A stretch of DNA of 44,952 nucleotides from Staphylococcus croceilyticus. GTDB lineage: Bacteria > Bacillota > Bacilli > Staphylococcales > Staphylococcaceae. The DNA is taken from assembly GCF_002902575.1 (NCBI RefSeq), contig NZ_PPRD01000013.1, positions 1-44,952 of the forward strand, written 5' to 3'. Numbering within the stretch: position 1 is the stretch's first letter; each line of letters starts with the position of its first letter. This document shows, piece after piece, positions 28,825 to 38,372 of the stretch. The position numbers and the translations under genes are program-made. Under the pieces are notes generated by a model that was given only the letters and a program-made list of their open reading frames with translations, had not been told where the DNA came from and made no database searches.

Positions 28825-30117
28825 ATGAAAACAACTATAAAACAAGCTAAACAGCATCTTAACCAAGAAGTAACTATAGGTGCTTGGTTAACAAATAAAC
28901 GCTCTAGCGGTAAAATTGCATTCTTACAATTACGTGATGGTAGTGGCTTTATGCAAGGTGTAGTTGTCAAATCAGAAGTTGATGAAGACACATTTAAACT
29001 TGCTAAAGACATCACTCAAGAATCATCACTATACGTGACAGGCGTTATTACTGAGGATAACCGTTCAGATTTAGGATACGAAATGCAAGTGAAATCAATT
29101 GAAGTCATTCACGAAGCACATGACTATCCAATCACACCTAAAAATCATGGTACTGAATTCTTAATGGATCACCGTCACTTATGGTTACGTTCTAAAAAAC
29201 AACATGCTGTAATGAAAATCAGAAATGAAATTATTAGAGCAACTTATGAATTCTTTAATGAAAATGGCTTCACTAAAATTGACCCACCAATTTTAACTGC
29301 AAGTGCACCGGAGGGTACAAGTGAGCTATTCCATACTAAATATTTTGATGAAGATGCTTTCTTATCACAAAGTGGACAACTATACATGGAAGCTGCCGCA
29401 ATGGCACATGGTCGTGTATTCTCATTTGGTCCTACTTTTAGAGCAGAAAAATCAAAAACACGTCGTCATTTAATCGAATTCTGGATGATTGAACCTGAAA
29501 TGGCATTTACTAATCATGCAGAAAGCTTAGAAGTACAAGAACAATATGTGGCTCATATCGTTCAATCAGTTCTTAAAAACTGTAAATTAGAATTAAAAGC
29601 TTTAGATAGAGATACAACTAAATTAGAAAAAGTGGCAACGCCATTCCCAAGAATTTCTTATGATGATGCTATCAAGTTCTTAAAAGAAGAAGGATTTGAT
29701 GACATTGAATGGGGCGAAGACTTTGGTGCGCCTCATGAGACAGCTATTGCTAATCATTACGATTTACCAGTATTTATTACGAACTATCCAACTAAGATTA
29801 AACCTTTCTATATGCAACCAAACCCTGAGAATGAAGATACTGTATTATGTGCAGACTTAATTGCACCAGAAGGATATGGAGAAATCATTGGTGGATCAGA
29901 ACGTATTAATGATTTAGATTTATTAGAACAACGTATCAATGAACATCAATTAGATGAAGAAAGCTATAACTATTATTTAGATTTACGTCGCTATGGCAGT
30001 GTGCCACACAGTGGTTTCGGATTAGGCTTAGAACGTACTGTAGCTTGGATTTCAGGCGTGGAACACGTGAGAGAAACATCTCCATTCCCACGTTTATTAA
30101 ATCGTTTATATCCATAA
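28825..30117 (+). CDS. asnS: Asparaginyl-tRNA synthetase
   Basis: Charges tRNA-Asn with asparagine. The 430-residue class IIb synthetase has an N-terminal OB-fold anticodon-binding domain (about 1-110), then motif 2 ([19 protein letters not shown], near residues 211-229) and motif 3 ([15 protein letters not shown], near 396-410). The [10 protein letters not shown] and [11 protein letters not shown] regions favour Asn over Asp specificity. AGGAGAT precedes the ATG. A terminator lies between it and dnaD, although asnS-dnaD-nth order is conserved in Firmicutes. Confidence 0.96.
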   Translation: MKTTIKQAKQHLNQEVTIGAWLTNKRSSGKIAFLQLRDGSGFMQGVVVKSEVDEDTFKLAKDITQESSLYVTGVITEDNRSDLGYEMQVKSIEVIHEAHDYPITPKNHGTEFLMDHRHLWLRSKKQHAVMKIRNEIIRATYEFFNENGFTKIDPPILTASAPEGTSELFHTKYFDEDAFLSQSGQLYMEAAAMAHGRVFSFGPTFRAEKSKTRRHLIEFWMIEPEMAFTNHAESLEVQEQYVAHIVQSVLKNCKLELKALDRDTTKLEKVATPFPRISYDDAIKFLKEEGFDDIEWGEDFGAPHETAIANHYDLPVFITNYPTKIKPFYMQPNPENEDTVLCADLIAPEGYGEIIGGSERINDLDLLEQRINEHQLDEESYNYYLDLRRYGSVPHSGFGLGLERTVAWISGVEHVRETSPFPRLLNRLYP

Positions 30118-30152
30118 GCTACTTTACACTTAGAAACACATATATTAATTTC

Positions 30153-30186
30153 GTCCAGTCAGTTTTATATGACTGGACTCTTTTTC
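30153..30186 (+). terminator. Terminator between asnS and dnaD
   Basis: GTCCAGTCA (30153-30161) is complementary to TGACTGGAC (30170-30178) with an eight-base loop, followed by TCTTTTTC. It ends only about ten bases before the dnaD ribosome binding site, so any dnaD transcript must read through it or start very close by. Confidence 0.88.
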
Positions 30187-30211
30187 AATTTTTAAAAAGG
30201 AGGTATTCAAC

Positions 30212-30898
30212 TTGGACAAATTTCAACTTAAAACACGACCAGTCGTTGTGAGACGTGAGCTTTTAGATCATTATTCAGAATTAGGTATGTCCGAGAAAGA
30301 TTTAATCATATTGATTAAACTTATCTATGCCTCAGAAATTTCAAACAAACAACCTTCTATTGATTTTCTAAAAAAAGGTTCTACAATGGAGCCTAGAGAA
30401 GTGACTTCTATTATTCAAAATTTAATTCAAAGAGATTTGTTAGAACTCCAAGTAAAAAAAGATGAAGAAGGTAAATTTACCGAATATATGAATTTGGATG
30501 GATTTTATGAGAAATTGAGTCACATTTTAGCTCAAGATCAAGTCGATAATAAACAATCAAATTCTCAACAACAATTTAAAGATTTATTCCAATATATCGA
30601 ACAGTTATTCGCAAGACCTTTATCACCATATGAAATTGAAACATTGAATCAATGGATTGATGTAGATCAACACGATTTTGCATTGATACGTTCAGCACTA
30701 GATGAAGCTTACAGTCATGATAAATTAAGCTTTAAATACGTAGATCGTATCTTGTTAAATTGGAAGAAGAATAACGTTACAACGATTGATGAATCTAAAA
30801 AAATTAGAGAACAATTCAACAAACCTAAAATGACTCATACTGTAAAACATGTACCGAAATTTGATTGGTTAAATGGAGAGAAATTAGATGATAAGTAA
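30212..30898 (+). CDS. dnaD: Replication initiation protein DnaD
   Basis: Primosomal protein that acts with DnaA and DnaB to load the replicative helicase in low-GC Firmicutes. The 228-residue protein has an N-terminal winged-helix oligomerisation domain (about 1-110, including FLKKGSTMEPREVTSIIQNL) and a C-terminal DnaB/DnaD domain (about 130-200). The latter contains QLFARPLSPYEIETLNQW and the YxxxIL-type motif FKYVDRILLNW. The start is TTG 30212, nine bases after a strong AAAGGAGGT. Its end overlaps the nth start by 11 bases. Confidence 0.94.
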   Translation: MDKFQLKTRPVVVRRELLDHYSELGMSEKDLIILIKLIYASEISNKQPSIDFLKKGSTMEPREVTSIIQNLIQRDLLELQVKKDEEGKFTEYMNLDGFYEKLSHILAQDQVDNKQSNSQQQFKDLFQYIEQLFARPLSPYEIETLNQWIDVDQHDFALIRSALDEAYSHDKLSFKYVDRILLNWKKNNVTTIDESKKIREQFNKPKMTHTVKHVPKFDWLNGEKLDDK

Positions 30899-31532
30899 GA
30901 AAAAAGCACTCGAAATGATAGATGTGATAGCAGATATGTTTCCTGACGCAGAATGTGAATTAAAACATGATAATGCATTTGAACTTACTATCGCTGTTTT
31001 GTTATCGGCTCAATGTACAGATAATTTAGTTAACAAACTAACACGTTCACTTTTCAAAAAATATAAAACGCCAGAAGATTATGTAAATGTGGACATAGAA
31101 GAGTTACAAGACGATATTCGTTCAATTGGATTATATCGAAATAAATCTAAGAATATTAAAAAATTATGTGAATCATTACTTGAAAAGTTTGATGGAGAAG
31201 TCCCACATACTCATAAAGAACTTGAAAGTCTAGCAGGTGTAGGGCGAAAGACTGCAAATGTAGTAATGAGTGTAGCATTTGGAGAACCATCATTAGCGGT
31301 GGATACTCACGTAGAACGTGTTTCTAAACGCTTAGGCATTAATAGATGGAAAGATAACGTAACTCAAGTCGAAGATAGGTTATGTAGTATTATCCCTAAA
31401 GAAAGATGGAGTAAAAGTCACCATCAACTCATTTTCTTCGGACGTTATCATTGTATCGCACGTAAACCGAAGTGTGATATTTGTCCTTTATTAGAGGATT
31501 GTAGAGAAGGACAAAAGCGAATGAAAGCATAA
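30888..31532 (+). CDS. nth: Endonuclease III (DNA glycosylase/AP lyase)
   Basis: Removes oxidised pyrimidines and cleaves the abasic site in base excision repair. The 214-residue protein has the helix-hairpin-helix LAGVGRKTANVV with the catalytic lysine (about residue 120), the catalytic aspartate in AVDTHVERVSKR (about 138), and the Fe-S loop C-x6-C-x2-C-x5-C at the C-terminus (CIARKPKCDICPLLEDC). All key residues are present. It overlaps dnaD and precedes the YpoC-like gene by 19 bases, giving a dnaD-nth-ypoC operon as in Bacillus. Confidence 0.96.
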   Translation: MISKKKALEMIDVIADMFPDAECELKHDNAFELTIAVLLSAQCTDNLVNKLTRSLFKKYKTPEDYVNVDIEELQDDIRSIGLYRNKSKNIKKLCESLLEKFDGEVPHTHKELESLAGVGRKTANVVMSVAFGEPSLAVDTHVERVSKRLGINRWKDNVTQVEDRLCSIIPKERWSKSHHQLIFFGRYHCIARKPKCDICPLLEDCREGQKRMKA

Positions 31533-31551
31533 TAAAAGGAAGCTTGATATT

Positions 31552-31875
31552 ATGATTACTAAACATGATTTTGAACCCTTAGAGGAACAATTGGAGCAAT
31601 TAGCAAGTAAAAGGGCGCTTAATTCAACTGAAGCTAAACCTGTGATTGATCAATACTTTACATTAATCATTGATTTCTTTAGACAAATTAATGAAATAGA
31701 GGAGATAGATTTTCAAAATCTTGAGAATTATCCTGTAGTTCCTATGAATTTTGAAGAACGTTATAAATATATGTTAGCTAGAAAATATCATTTTATGGGT
31801 TATAGTCAAATGAAGACATTAAAAGTAGAACTTATTAAAATGAACGCCTCATATCAAATTAGAAAAAAACGCTAA
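31552..31875 (+). CDS. YpoC-like small protein
   Basis: Protein of 107 residues, charged and mostly helical, in the position of Bacillus ypoC after nth. The C-terminal part YKYMLARKYHFMGYSQMKTLKVEL is the most family-like stretch. AAAGGAAG lies 13 bases before the ATG. No catalytic motif or membrane segment is visible, and the function is unknown. It is the last gene of the dnaD-nth unit, ended by a strong hairpin. Confidence 0.75.
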   Translation: MITKHDFEPLEEQLEQLASKRALNSTEAKPVIDQYFTLIIDFFRQINEIEEIDFQNLENYPVVPMNFEERYKYMLARKYHFMGYSQMKTLKVELIKMNASYQIRKKR

Positions 31876-31885
31876 ATAGCATATT

Positions 31886-31916
31886 AAAAAGGCTGGGCAA
31901 ATTGCCCAGCCTTTTT
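31886..31916. terminator. Bidirectional terminator between ypoC-like gene and pbp2
   Basis: AAAAAGGCTGGGC (31886-31898) pairs with GCCCAGCCTTTTT (31904-31916) around a five-base loop. The A and T runs let it work on both strands, for the convergent ypoC-like and pbp2 genes. Confidence 0.94.
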
Positions 31917-31960
31917 GTATAGCTATTTAACTTATTAATAATGGATAACCATCTATACAA

Positions 31961-34228
31961 TTATCTGTTGAAATTAAACATGTTCGCAATCGTATTGCCA
32001 TTATTATTGTTGTTATTAGCATTTGAATTATTTTGTTGTGTTGAATTATTGTTTCCAGTGTTACCTGAATTATTTGACTCACTAGAAGAGTCATCAGATG
32101 ATTCAGATGATGGGCTAGAGCTTCTTGATGAACCATCACTAGAACCGTTACTACCGTAAACTTCACGAGTAGTCGTGTTGTTATCAGGGTGACCACTTAC
32201 AGATAAATCATCTGCTTTAGAGCCAACAACTGAATCAGGTTTCTTGAAGTCACCATCATTACTTGAAGTAATGTCAGACATAACATCCTCATATAAGAAT
32301 TGAGGATATTCTTGTTCAGTGTGACCTAAGAATGAGTTAGTTCCGCCTTCTTTGATTTGGCTGAATCCCATCCAAATTGACATTGTATATTTAGGTGTGA
32401 AACCGTTAATCCAAACATCTTTCGCAGCGTTATCTGGTAAGTTGTATTGTTGGTTAATTTCTGCACCATACGTACTTGTACCAGTTTTAGCACCCATTGT
32501 TACACCTGAAACGCCATGACCATAAGCTGAACCATAAGGTTTAAATGTACCAGTTAACATTTCAGCTAACATGTAAGATGTATAATCTTTCATAGCTTTA
32601 TGACTAGTGTGATCGAATTCAACAGTGTCCCCATCATCAGTAACAACTTTTTGAATTGAATGTGCATTGTTATAAGTACCACCATTAGCAATTGAAGCAA
32701 ATGCTGATGCTAATTGAGTAGGTGAGAACTCTGAAGCGCCACCACCTAAGATATCTGATGGGCCAAGATCATTTTGATAATCTAAACCAACTTTAGAAGC
32801 AAAGTCTTTTACTGAATCTTTACCACCTTGAGATTGAGCTTCTTGCCAAGTTTTTAATGCTGGGATGTTGAAACTTTGTCTTAATGCATCATAAGCTGAT
32901 ACCTTACCATGTCCTTGACTATCATAGTTTCGGAAAGTACCGCCATCAATTTGATAACTTGATTCATCTTGGATAGCATGATTAGTTGCCCATTGCATGT
33001 TTTCAATAGCTGGACCATATGCTAAGAATGGTTTTAGAGATGAACCAGTTAAGTGAGCGTCTGTCGCAGCATTTCGGTCAACTACATCTTTAAAGTTACG
33101 TCCACCAGAAATTGCTACAATTCCACCGGATTTACTATCAAGAATTGTTGCACCAACTTGTTGGTCATCATTTTTATAGTAATTACCGTTATTAATACGA
33201 TCTTGTAATGTTTTTTGAACACCTTTATCCATATCAGTATAGATTTTAATGCCACTTTGTAATAAATCACTTAAGTTTTTATCTTTAAAGTGTTTATTAT
33301 TCATTAATTCAGCTTTAACAAAGTTAACATAAGAATCGTATTCTGGATCTTCATCAGTTGAACCGATTTGACGTTCTTTATTAGAACGTTTGACTAAGTT
33401 ATCTTCTAATGAAGTCTTTTTAGCTTCTTGCCACTGTTTGTCTGAAATTCTATGATGATAGTGCATTAAGTATAAAACAGTTTCTTTACGACTTTCCGCT
33501 TCTTTAGGGTTGTCGTAAATGTTATAAAGGTTAGGAACCTGAGGTAAACCAGCTAAGTACGCTGATTCAGCTAAATTTAAATCTTTCAAATCTTTATCGA
33601 AATAGTATTTAGCTGCAGCTCTTACACCATAAACGCCATCAGAGTAATAAATTTTGTTTAAATACATTTGGAAGATTTCATCTTTACTGTATTCTTGCTC
33701 TAGACGATATGATAAGTAAGCTTCTTGTGCTTTACGGCCGATAGATTTTTTCTCAGTTAGGAACGAACGTTTAACAACTTGTTGTGTTAACGTTGAGGCA
33801 CCTTGTGAACCAAATCCACCAGTCAAGTTCTTACCAACAGCGCCAAATAAACGTTTGTAGTCTAAGGCACCATGATCATAGAAACGGTTATCTTCAGTTG
33901 CTAACACGGCATTTCTCATATTCTTAGGAACATCTTTTAAATCAACATGTTCTCTTCTAGCACCGTTGTCTAATTTTTTAACCAAATCACCATTCCTATC
34001 ATAAATTTCGGCAGGCTTTGGATCTTGTAGTTTAGATTCATTAAATGCTGGTGCTTTCCAAGCATAATATGCAAATAATAAAATACCGAGTAAAACTAAG
34101 ATGAAAAAGGCGATTAATAAAAAGCCTATAATCTTGATAATCGTTCGTTTTACATTTCTATTCTTTTTTTCTTTGGATTTCCCATTTTTCCCTTTATTGG
34201 GTTGAGAAGATTCTTTGTTTTCCGTCAT
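31961..34228 (-). CDS. pbp2: Bifunctional class A penicillin-binding protein 2
   Basis: Polymerises and cross-links peptidoglycan at the membrane surface. The 755-residue protein has a short Lys/Asn-rich cytoplasmic tail, one membrane helix (about 31-55, [20 protein letters not shown]), and a GT51 glycosyltransferase domain with [14 protein letters not shown] (catalytic Glu near 113) and [13 protein letters not shown]. The transpeptidase domain shows TGSSLKPF (SxxK near 395-400), RQSFN (SxN) and GAKTGTS (KTG near 577). The last 65 or so residues are a Ser/Asn tail, longer than I would expect from S. aureus PBP2 (about 727 residues). Its start overlaps the recU stop by four bases (ATGA), giving a recU-pbp2 operon. 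Confidence 0.95.
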   Translation of the reverse strand: MTENKESSQPNKGKNGKSKEKKNRNVKRTIIKIIGFLLIAFFILVLLGILLFAYYAWKAPAFNESKLQDPKPAEIYDRNGDLVKKLDNGARREHVDLKDVPKNMRNAVLATEDNRFYDHGALDYKRLFGAVGKNLTGGFGSQGASTLTQQVVKRSFLTEKKSIGRKAQEAYLSYRLEQEYSKDEIFQMYLNKIYYSDGVYGVRAAAKYYFDKDLKDLNLAESAYLAGLPQVPNLYNIYDNPKEAESRKETVLYLMHYHHRISDKQWQEAKKTSLEDNLVKRSNKERQIGSTDEDPEYDSYVNFVKAELMNNKHFKDKNLSDLLQSGIKIYTDMDKGVQKTLQDRINNGNYYKNDDQQVGATILDSKSGGIVAISGGRNFKDVVDRNAATDAHLTGSSLKPFLAYGPAIENMQWATNHAIQDESSYQIDGGTFRNYDSQGHGKVSAYDALRQSFNIPALKTWQEAQSQGGKDSVKDFASKVGLDYQNDLGPSDILGGGASEFSPTQLASAFASIANGGTYNNAHSIQKVVTDDGDTVEFDHTSHKAMKDYTSYMLAEMLTGTFKPYGSAYGHGVSGVTMGAKTGTSTYGAEINQQYNLPDNAAKDVWINGFTPKYTMSIWMGFSQIKEGGTNSFLGHTEQEYPQFLYEDVMSDITSSNDGDFKKPDSVVGSKADDLSVSGHPDNNTTTREVYGSNGSSDGSSRSSSPSSESSDDSSSESNNSGNTGNNNSTQQNNSNANNNNNNGNTIANMFNFNR

Positions 34229-34851
34229 ACGCGGTCCTCACTTTCATCTAATATCAACTTATCAACAGCCTTGAGGTAATCTAATCTTGGTTGATACTGA
34301 TAAGGAATATAGTAACTATTTTTTCTTATTTCTTCAACTGTTATTGATTTTTTTATTTCATTTTTATATCTTTTCCAAAAAGGTTGAAATTTAGAAAATG
34401 GCAAAAGATATACTTCATCAAGCATTTTAAATCTTATCAATAAAAACACAATTCCTTTCTGAAGAAATGTATTCTTCATATGTTCAACTTGATGATCATG
34501 AATATTATTTAAAGGAAAAGATGTTTTATTTTTAGTTTCCTTTGCTTCAAAATCAATATAATAGCCTTTATAAACGCCATTATAGTCAGTTGTAGAAGGG
34601 GTACGAAAGTAAGCTTCATTAATTACGGCTTTACTTCGTTTAGGATAGTGAACGTTAACGATTTGAATTGGCGTAGGTTTTTTATGTATAACAGCCTTTC
34701 CATGATTTAAATAATAATCGTTAGATAGTTCAATATCTTTTTCAAGGGACATACCTCGTCCACCATATTCTATTTTACTATAAGAGGGACGTGTAGTACT
34801 TCCGACGTTAGTCTTATTTTCCTTGAAAGGTTTCCCATTAGGATAATTCAT
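34225..34851 (-). CDS. recU: Holliday junction resolvase RecU
   Basis: Cuts four-way DNA junctions in recombination and chromosome segregation of Firmicutes. The 208-residue protein has an N-terminal flexible region, the conserved [10 protein letters not shown], and a PD-(D/E)xK nuclease core with [22 protein letters not shown] (near residues 97-118), where D and the E-x-K pair bind metal. The ATG at 34851 is chosen because GTGGTGA lies just upstream on the minus strand; in-frame GTGs at 34863 and 34860 form part of that site. It is co-transcribed with pbp2, as recU-ponA in Bacillus. Confidence 0.95.
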   Translation of the reverse strand: MNYPNGKPFKENKTNVGSTTRPSYSKIEYGGRGMSLEKDIELSNDYYLNHGKAVIHKKPTPIQIVNVHYPKRSKAVINEAYFRTPSTTDYNGVYKGYYIDFEAKETKNKTSFPLNNIHDHQVEHMKNTFLQKGIVFLLIRFKMLDEVYLLPFSKFQPFWKRYKNEIKKSITVEEIRKNSYYIPYQYQPRLDYLKAVDKLILDESEDRV

Positions 34852-35158
34852 AGTATTCACCACGCTAGTTTGTTAATAGAAATTATGAAGTATATCTATG
34901 TACAGATGAATTTATCATATAATCTTTTATAGAATTACTATTTAACAAACTAATTTAGAAAATAATGAAAATTCATTATTAACCTTCTTTATTTTAACGT
35001 GCTTTAACTATGAAAACAATACATGACTGAATTTGTAAGGTGTACGCAACATTACAATAATGAAAGAATTCTAATAAGTGCTAAACTTTTGCTTGTTTAC
35101 TACTACATGACGGTAGGAATGAATTATGATAAATTTAATCAGTGTAGGAGGCATCTTC
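34852..35158. other. Divergent intergenic region recU / yppE-like gene
   Basis: This 307-base AT-rich stretch lies between two divergent genes and must hold both promoters. I cannot pick a -35/-10 pair with acceptable spacing on either strand. A 60-codon open frame within it has no ribosome binding site. No repeat or structured RNA was recognised. Confidence 0.6.
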
Positions 35159-35494
35159 ATGGAAAGAGTTGTAAAAGCACTATTAAAAGAACTTCAATAT
35201 ATTGAAACACACTATAATGAAGTTAAAACAACAGGTGAAGATTTTGATTTTTATCAGAAGGTTGTTCCATATACTCAGTATATTGATGATACATTAAACG
35301 AGTTAATTCAATATAAAAACGACATCATACAATTGCCTTATATGAATGAGAGGAAATTCAATTTATTGGTAAACAATATCAAAGAATTATCAGTAGATTG
35401 TCATTTTCACAGAACAAGTAGAAAACTTTTCACTGAAAAACTTAAAGCTGTTAATTACGATTTAAACTATTTACTTGAATACTATATAGAATAG
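35159..35494 (+). CDS. YppE-like protein (DUF1798)
   Basis: Helical cytoplasmic protein of 111 residues resembling Bacillus YppE (DUF1798). Recognisable parts are [29 protein letters not shown] near the start and [24 protein letters not shown] near the end; the latter HFxRTSRKLF pattern is typical. The start ATG follows TAGGAGG at 35145-35151 by seven bases; the in-frame ATG at 35126 lies upstream of that site and is rejected. Function is unknown. Only four bases separate it from the YpsA-like gene. Confidence 0.82.
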   Translation: MERVVKALLKELQYIETHYNEVKTTGEDFDFYQKVVPYTQYIDDTLNELIQYKNDIIQLPYMNERKFNLLVNNIKELSVDCHFHRTSRKLFTEKLKAVNYDLNYLLEYYIE

Positions 35495-35498
35495 AGTG

Positions 35499-36071
35499 AT
35501 GCGTACTTTGAAGACACTATATGTGACAGGATATAAATCTTTTGAATTAAATATTTTTAAAGATGATATGCCCGAAGTGAATTATCTTAAAGCATTCATT
35601 AAACACAAATTATTACAATATATCGATGAAGGACTTGAATGGGTATTGATTCAAGGTCAAATTGGAATCGAACTTTGGGCAGCTGAAGTTGTTCTTGATT
35701 TAAAACAAACTTATCCTGAGTTAAAACTCGGTATAATTACTCCTTTTTACGGACATACTTCGAAGTGGAATGAAGTTAATCAAGCTAAGTATAATGCTAT
35801 TGTAGAAAAAGCAGACTTTCTAGAGAGTGTCCATCACACCGAATATGAAGGGCCTTATCAGTTTAAACAAACTGATCAATTTATGCTAGATCATACAGAC
35901 ATGACGTTACTAATATACGATGATGAACAAGAGGCAAGTCCCAAGTTCTTCAAGAGGATGTTAGTTGATTTTATGGATAAAACAAACTATACTTGTGATA
36001 TTGTTGCATTTGATGAACTCACTGCTTTTATAAATGATTTACAGTGGGAACAAAATCAAAGTTTCGAATGA
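35499..36071 (+). CDS. ypsA: YpsA, SLOG-family protein (DUF1273)
   Basis: Protein of about 190 residues of the SLOG/Rossmann superfamily. The start contains [14 protein letters not shown], the glycine-containing first strand-loop. [20 protein letters not shown] near residues 49-68 and [13 protein letters not shown] near 82-94 are further family motifs. The family is predicted to bind nucleotides or nucleic acid. YpsA of Bacillus and Staphylococcus has been linked to cell division, fitting its conserved place just before gpsB. The start is uncertain: ATG 35499 is given, but GTG 35496 and TTG 35508 (after GAGTGA) are possible. Confidence 0.85.
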   Translation: MRTLKTLYVTGYKSFELNIFKDDMPEVNYLKAFIKHKLLQYIDEGLEWVLIQGQIGIELWAAEVVLDLKQTYPELKLGIITPFYGHTSKWNEVNQAKYNAIVEKADFLESVHHTEYEGPYQFKQTDQFMLDHTDMTLLIYDDEQEASPKFFKRMLVDFMDKTNYTCDIVAFDELTAFINDLQWEQNQSFE

Positions 36072-36081
36072 GGTGGAAAAA

Positions 36082-36417
36082 ATGGCAGATGTTTCTTTAA
36101 AGCTTTCAGCAAAAGATATCTATGAAAAAGACTTTGAAAAAACGATGGCACGTGGTTATCGTCGTGAAGAAGTTGATGCTTTTTTAGATGATATTATTAC
36201 TGATTATCAAAAAATGGCCGATTTAAATAACGAAGTAGTTAAATTATCTGAAGAAAATAATAAACTAAGAAAAGAAGTAGAAGATTTAAGATTACGAGTA
36301 GCGACATCTAGACCTTCTGACAACAAGTCATTCTCTTCAAACAATGCAAGTTCATCGAATAATGTAGATATTTTAAAAAGAATTTCAAATCTTGAAAAAG
36401 CTGTATTTGGTAAATAA
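36082..36417 (+). CDS. gpsB: Cell division regulator GpsB
   Basis: DivIVA-like protein that links division and cell-wall synthesis; staphylococcal GpsB is reported to interact with FtsZ and wall enzymes. Of 111 residues, about 1-70 form the DivIVA N-terminal domain and coiled coil, with [25 protein letters not shown] and a heptad-rich segment to about residue 78. A Ser/Asn linker follows, then a short C-terminal trimerisation helix ([17 protein letters not shown]). ATG 36082 follows GAGGTGG by five bases. It is ten bases after the YpsA gene and likely co-transcribed. Confidence 0.93.
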   Translation: MADVSLKLSAKDIYEKDFEKTMARGYRREEVDAFLDDIITDYQKMADLNNEVVKLSEENNKLRKEVEDLRLRVATSRPSDNKSFSSNNASSSNNVDILKRISNLEKAVFGK

Positions 36418-36503
36418 TGATTAAGCAATAAATATATTAAGACAAGCAAATTTACTAGTGTTTTAAAAATAAAAAATATCTGTTATAGTTTTTAAATATG
36501 TGT

Positions 36504-36509
36504 TATAAT
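36504..36509 (+). promoter_or_regulatory. Extended -10 box for rnpB
   Basis: TGTTATAAT: a perfect TATAAT at 36504-36509 with TG one base upstream, an extended -10 element. The -35 region is poor. The box lies ten bases before the start of the RNase P RNA. Confidence 0.6.
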
Positions 36510-36518
36510 CTCAAAAGT

Positions 36519-36918
36519 GATATTTTGGGTAATCGCTATAGAAATATAGAGGAAAGTCCATGCTCACACAGTCTGAGATGACTGTAGTGTTCGTGCTTGA
36601 TGAAACAATAAATCAAGGCATTAATTTGACGGCAACGAAATAGCCTAAGTCCTTAGATATGGCTAGAATAGTTTGAAAGTGCCACAGTGACGTAGCTTTT
36701 ATAGAAATATAAAAGGTGGAACGCGGTAAACCCCTCGAGTGAGCAATCCAAATTAGGTAGGAGCACTTGTTTAGCGGAATTCAACGTATAAACGAGACGT
36801 CTTTATTCGCATAATAAAGATATGTAGACAGATGGTTACCACCAGAGTACCAGTACAACTAGTGTACGTTATGAGTACAACGGTACAGAACATGGCTTAC
36901 AGAAATATCATTGACTAG
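36519..36918 (+). ncRNA. rnpB: RNase P RNA, type B
   Basis: Catalytic RNA that removes 5' leaders from tRNA precursors. Conserved blocks are visible in order: GGGTAATCGCTATAG, GAGGAAAGTCCATGCTCAC (part of the universal P4 core), GAAAGTGCCACAGTGACG, GGTGGAACGCGGTAAACCCC, GAGCAATCCAAATT, and near the 3' end ACAGAACATGGCTTACAGAAATATC, whose ACAGA completes P4. The length of about 400 bases and absence of type A elements fit the Bacillus type. It follows gpsB, and a strong terminator comes right after. Confidence 0.97.
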
Positions 36919-36921
36919 TTT

Positions 36922-36950
36922 AGCTCTCCCATTAGAAGGAGAGCTTTTTT
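36922..36950 (+). terminator. Terminator of rnpB
   Basis: AGCTCTCC (36922-36929) pairs with GGAGAGCT (36938-36945) around an eight-base loop and is followed by a T run. Confidence 0.95.
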
Positions 36951-37034
36951 CATTCTTCCAATTTATACTTATACATATATGATTTAAACTCTGTTAACAT
37001 ATAACATAACAATAATGACAAAGGAGACAAACCA

Positions 37035-38168
37035 ATGTTCCAATTATTAGCAGTATGTCCAATGGGATTAGAAGCAGTCGTTGCAAAAGAAATCCAAGAA
37101 CTTGGCTATGAAACACAGGTAGAAAATGGGCGTATCTTTTTCGAAGGAGATACAAAAGCTATCGTTAAATGCAACTTATGGTTACGAACTGCTGATCGAC
37201 TTAAAATCGTCGTAGGTAGATTTAATGCCAAAACATTTGATGAATTGTTTGAAAAAACAAAAGCTTTGCCATGGGAAAATATTATTGATAAAGAAGGCCA
37301 ATTTCCTGTACAAGGACGAAGCGTTAAATCTACGCTTTACAGTGTGCCAGACTGCCAAGCTATTACTAAAAAAGCCATTGTTGAACGTTTAAAACATGCT
37401 TATAACGAAAAGGGCTGGTTAAATGAAAGTGGTGCTAAATACCCAGTAGAAGTAGCTATTCTAAAAGATAATGTGTTACTTACAATTGATACATCAGGTT
37501 CAGGACTAAATAGACGTGGATATCGTATTGCTCAAGGCGAAGCACCAATTAAAGAAACATTAGCAGCAAGCTTAGTAAAACTTGCAAACTGGAAAGGTGA
37601 TACGCCATTTATAGACCCATTCTGTGGTTCAGGAACTATTGCGATTGAAGCATGTTTAATTGCTCAAAATATCGCACCTGGATTTAACCGCGATTTCGTT
37701 TCTGAAGAATGGAACATTATGCCTCCTAACATTTACGATGAAATGCGGGATGAGGCTGACAAACAAGCTGATTATGATAAAGAAATTCAAGTTTTTGCTT
37801 CTGATATTGATCCAGAAATGGTTGAAATAGCTAAACGTAATGCAGAAGAAGTAGGCTTAGGAGATATTATTCAGTTCAGCGTTAAAGACGTAAATACATT
37901 AACGATTGATACAGAAGAGCCAGTTGCTTTAGTAGGTAATCCACCTTATGGTGAACGTATTGGTGACAGAGATGAAGTTGAAGAAATGTATCGCTATATT
38001 GGAAAATTAATGAAACAACACCCTTATTTATCTGCTTACATTTTAACTAGCAATAAAGAATTCGAATATCTTGTTAATAAAAAAGCAACTAAACGTCGTA
38101 AATTATTTAATGGTTACATTGAATGCACGTATTATCAATACTGGGGTCAAAAACCTGCAAAGAATTAA
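37035..38168 (+). CDS. THUMP-domain 23S rRNA-type methyltransferase (YpsC-like)
   Basis: SAM-dependent RNA methyltransferase of 377 residues resembling Bacillus YpsC and the N-terminal half of E. coli RlmL. Residues about 1-155 form the ferredoxin-like and THUMP RNA-binding region, with NLWLRTADRLKIVVGRF. The catalytic part has FIDPFCGSGTIAIEA (about 193-207), FASDIDPEMVEIAKRNA, and the NPPYGER motif (about 302-308) typical of N-2 or N-6 base methylation. The likely product is m2G in 23S rRNA; the exact position is inference. It has its own AAGGAG site and terminator, so is probably monocistronic. Confidence 0.9.
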   Translation: MFQLLAVCPMGLEAVVAKEIQELGYETQVENGRIFFEGDTKAIVKCNLWLRTADRLKIVVGRFNAKTFDELFEKTKALPWENIIDKEGQFPVQGRSVKSTLYSVPDCQAITKKAIVERLKHAYNEKGWLNESGAKYPVEVAILKDNVLLTIDTSGSGLNRRGYRIAQGEAPIKETLAASLVKLANWKGDTPFIDPFCGSGTIAIEACLIAQNIAPGFNRDFVSEEWNIMPPNIYDEMRDEADKQADYDKEIQVFASDIDPEMVEIAKRNAEEVGLGDIIQFSVKDVNTLTIDTEEPVALVGNPPYGERIGDRDEVEEMYRYIGKLMKQHPYLSAYILTSNKEFEYLVNKKATKRRKLFNGYIECTYYQYWGQKPAKN

Positions 38169-38277
38169 TATTTGATCCATAAATATAAATAAGTCATTTT
38201 TCAAGTTTAGTTTTTATTAAATTTGTAAATTTACTTTAACTTATTAGAAAATATTTAATTAATTTAAACAATTTATT

Positions 38278-38323
38278 AGCGCTCTTATTATGACTGATGT
38301 AAAGTGATAATAAGAGTGTTTTA
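38278..38323 (+). terminator. Terminator after THUMP methyltransferase
   Basis: GCGCTCTTATTAT (38279-38291) pairs with ATAATAAGAGTGTT (38307-38320), ten perfect pairs (CTCTTATTAT/ATAATAAGAG) plus G-U pairs, followed by TTT. Confidence 0.7.
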
Positions 38324-38372
38324 ACATTTAACTTCATACATATTAATTACATCTTAGTTAGGAGAGAGAAAT

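Noticed and set aside
31941..32159. 72-codon plus-strand frame rich in Leu, opposite the pbp2 tail
   Set aside because: It is the complement of the Ser/Asn repeats of pbp2; it has no ribosome binding site, and the hydrophobic look is a by-product of repeat composition.
35023..35205. 60-codon frame before the YppE-like gene
   Set aside because: No Shine-Dalgarno sequence, overlaps the real gene in another frame, and has no recognisable product.
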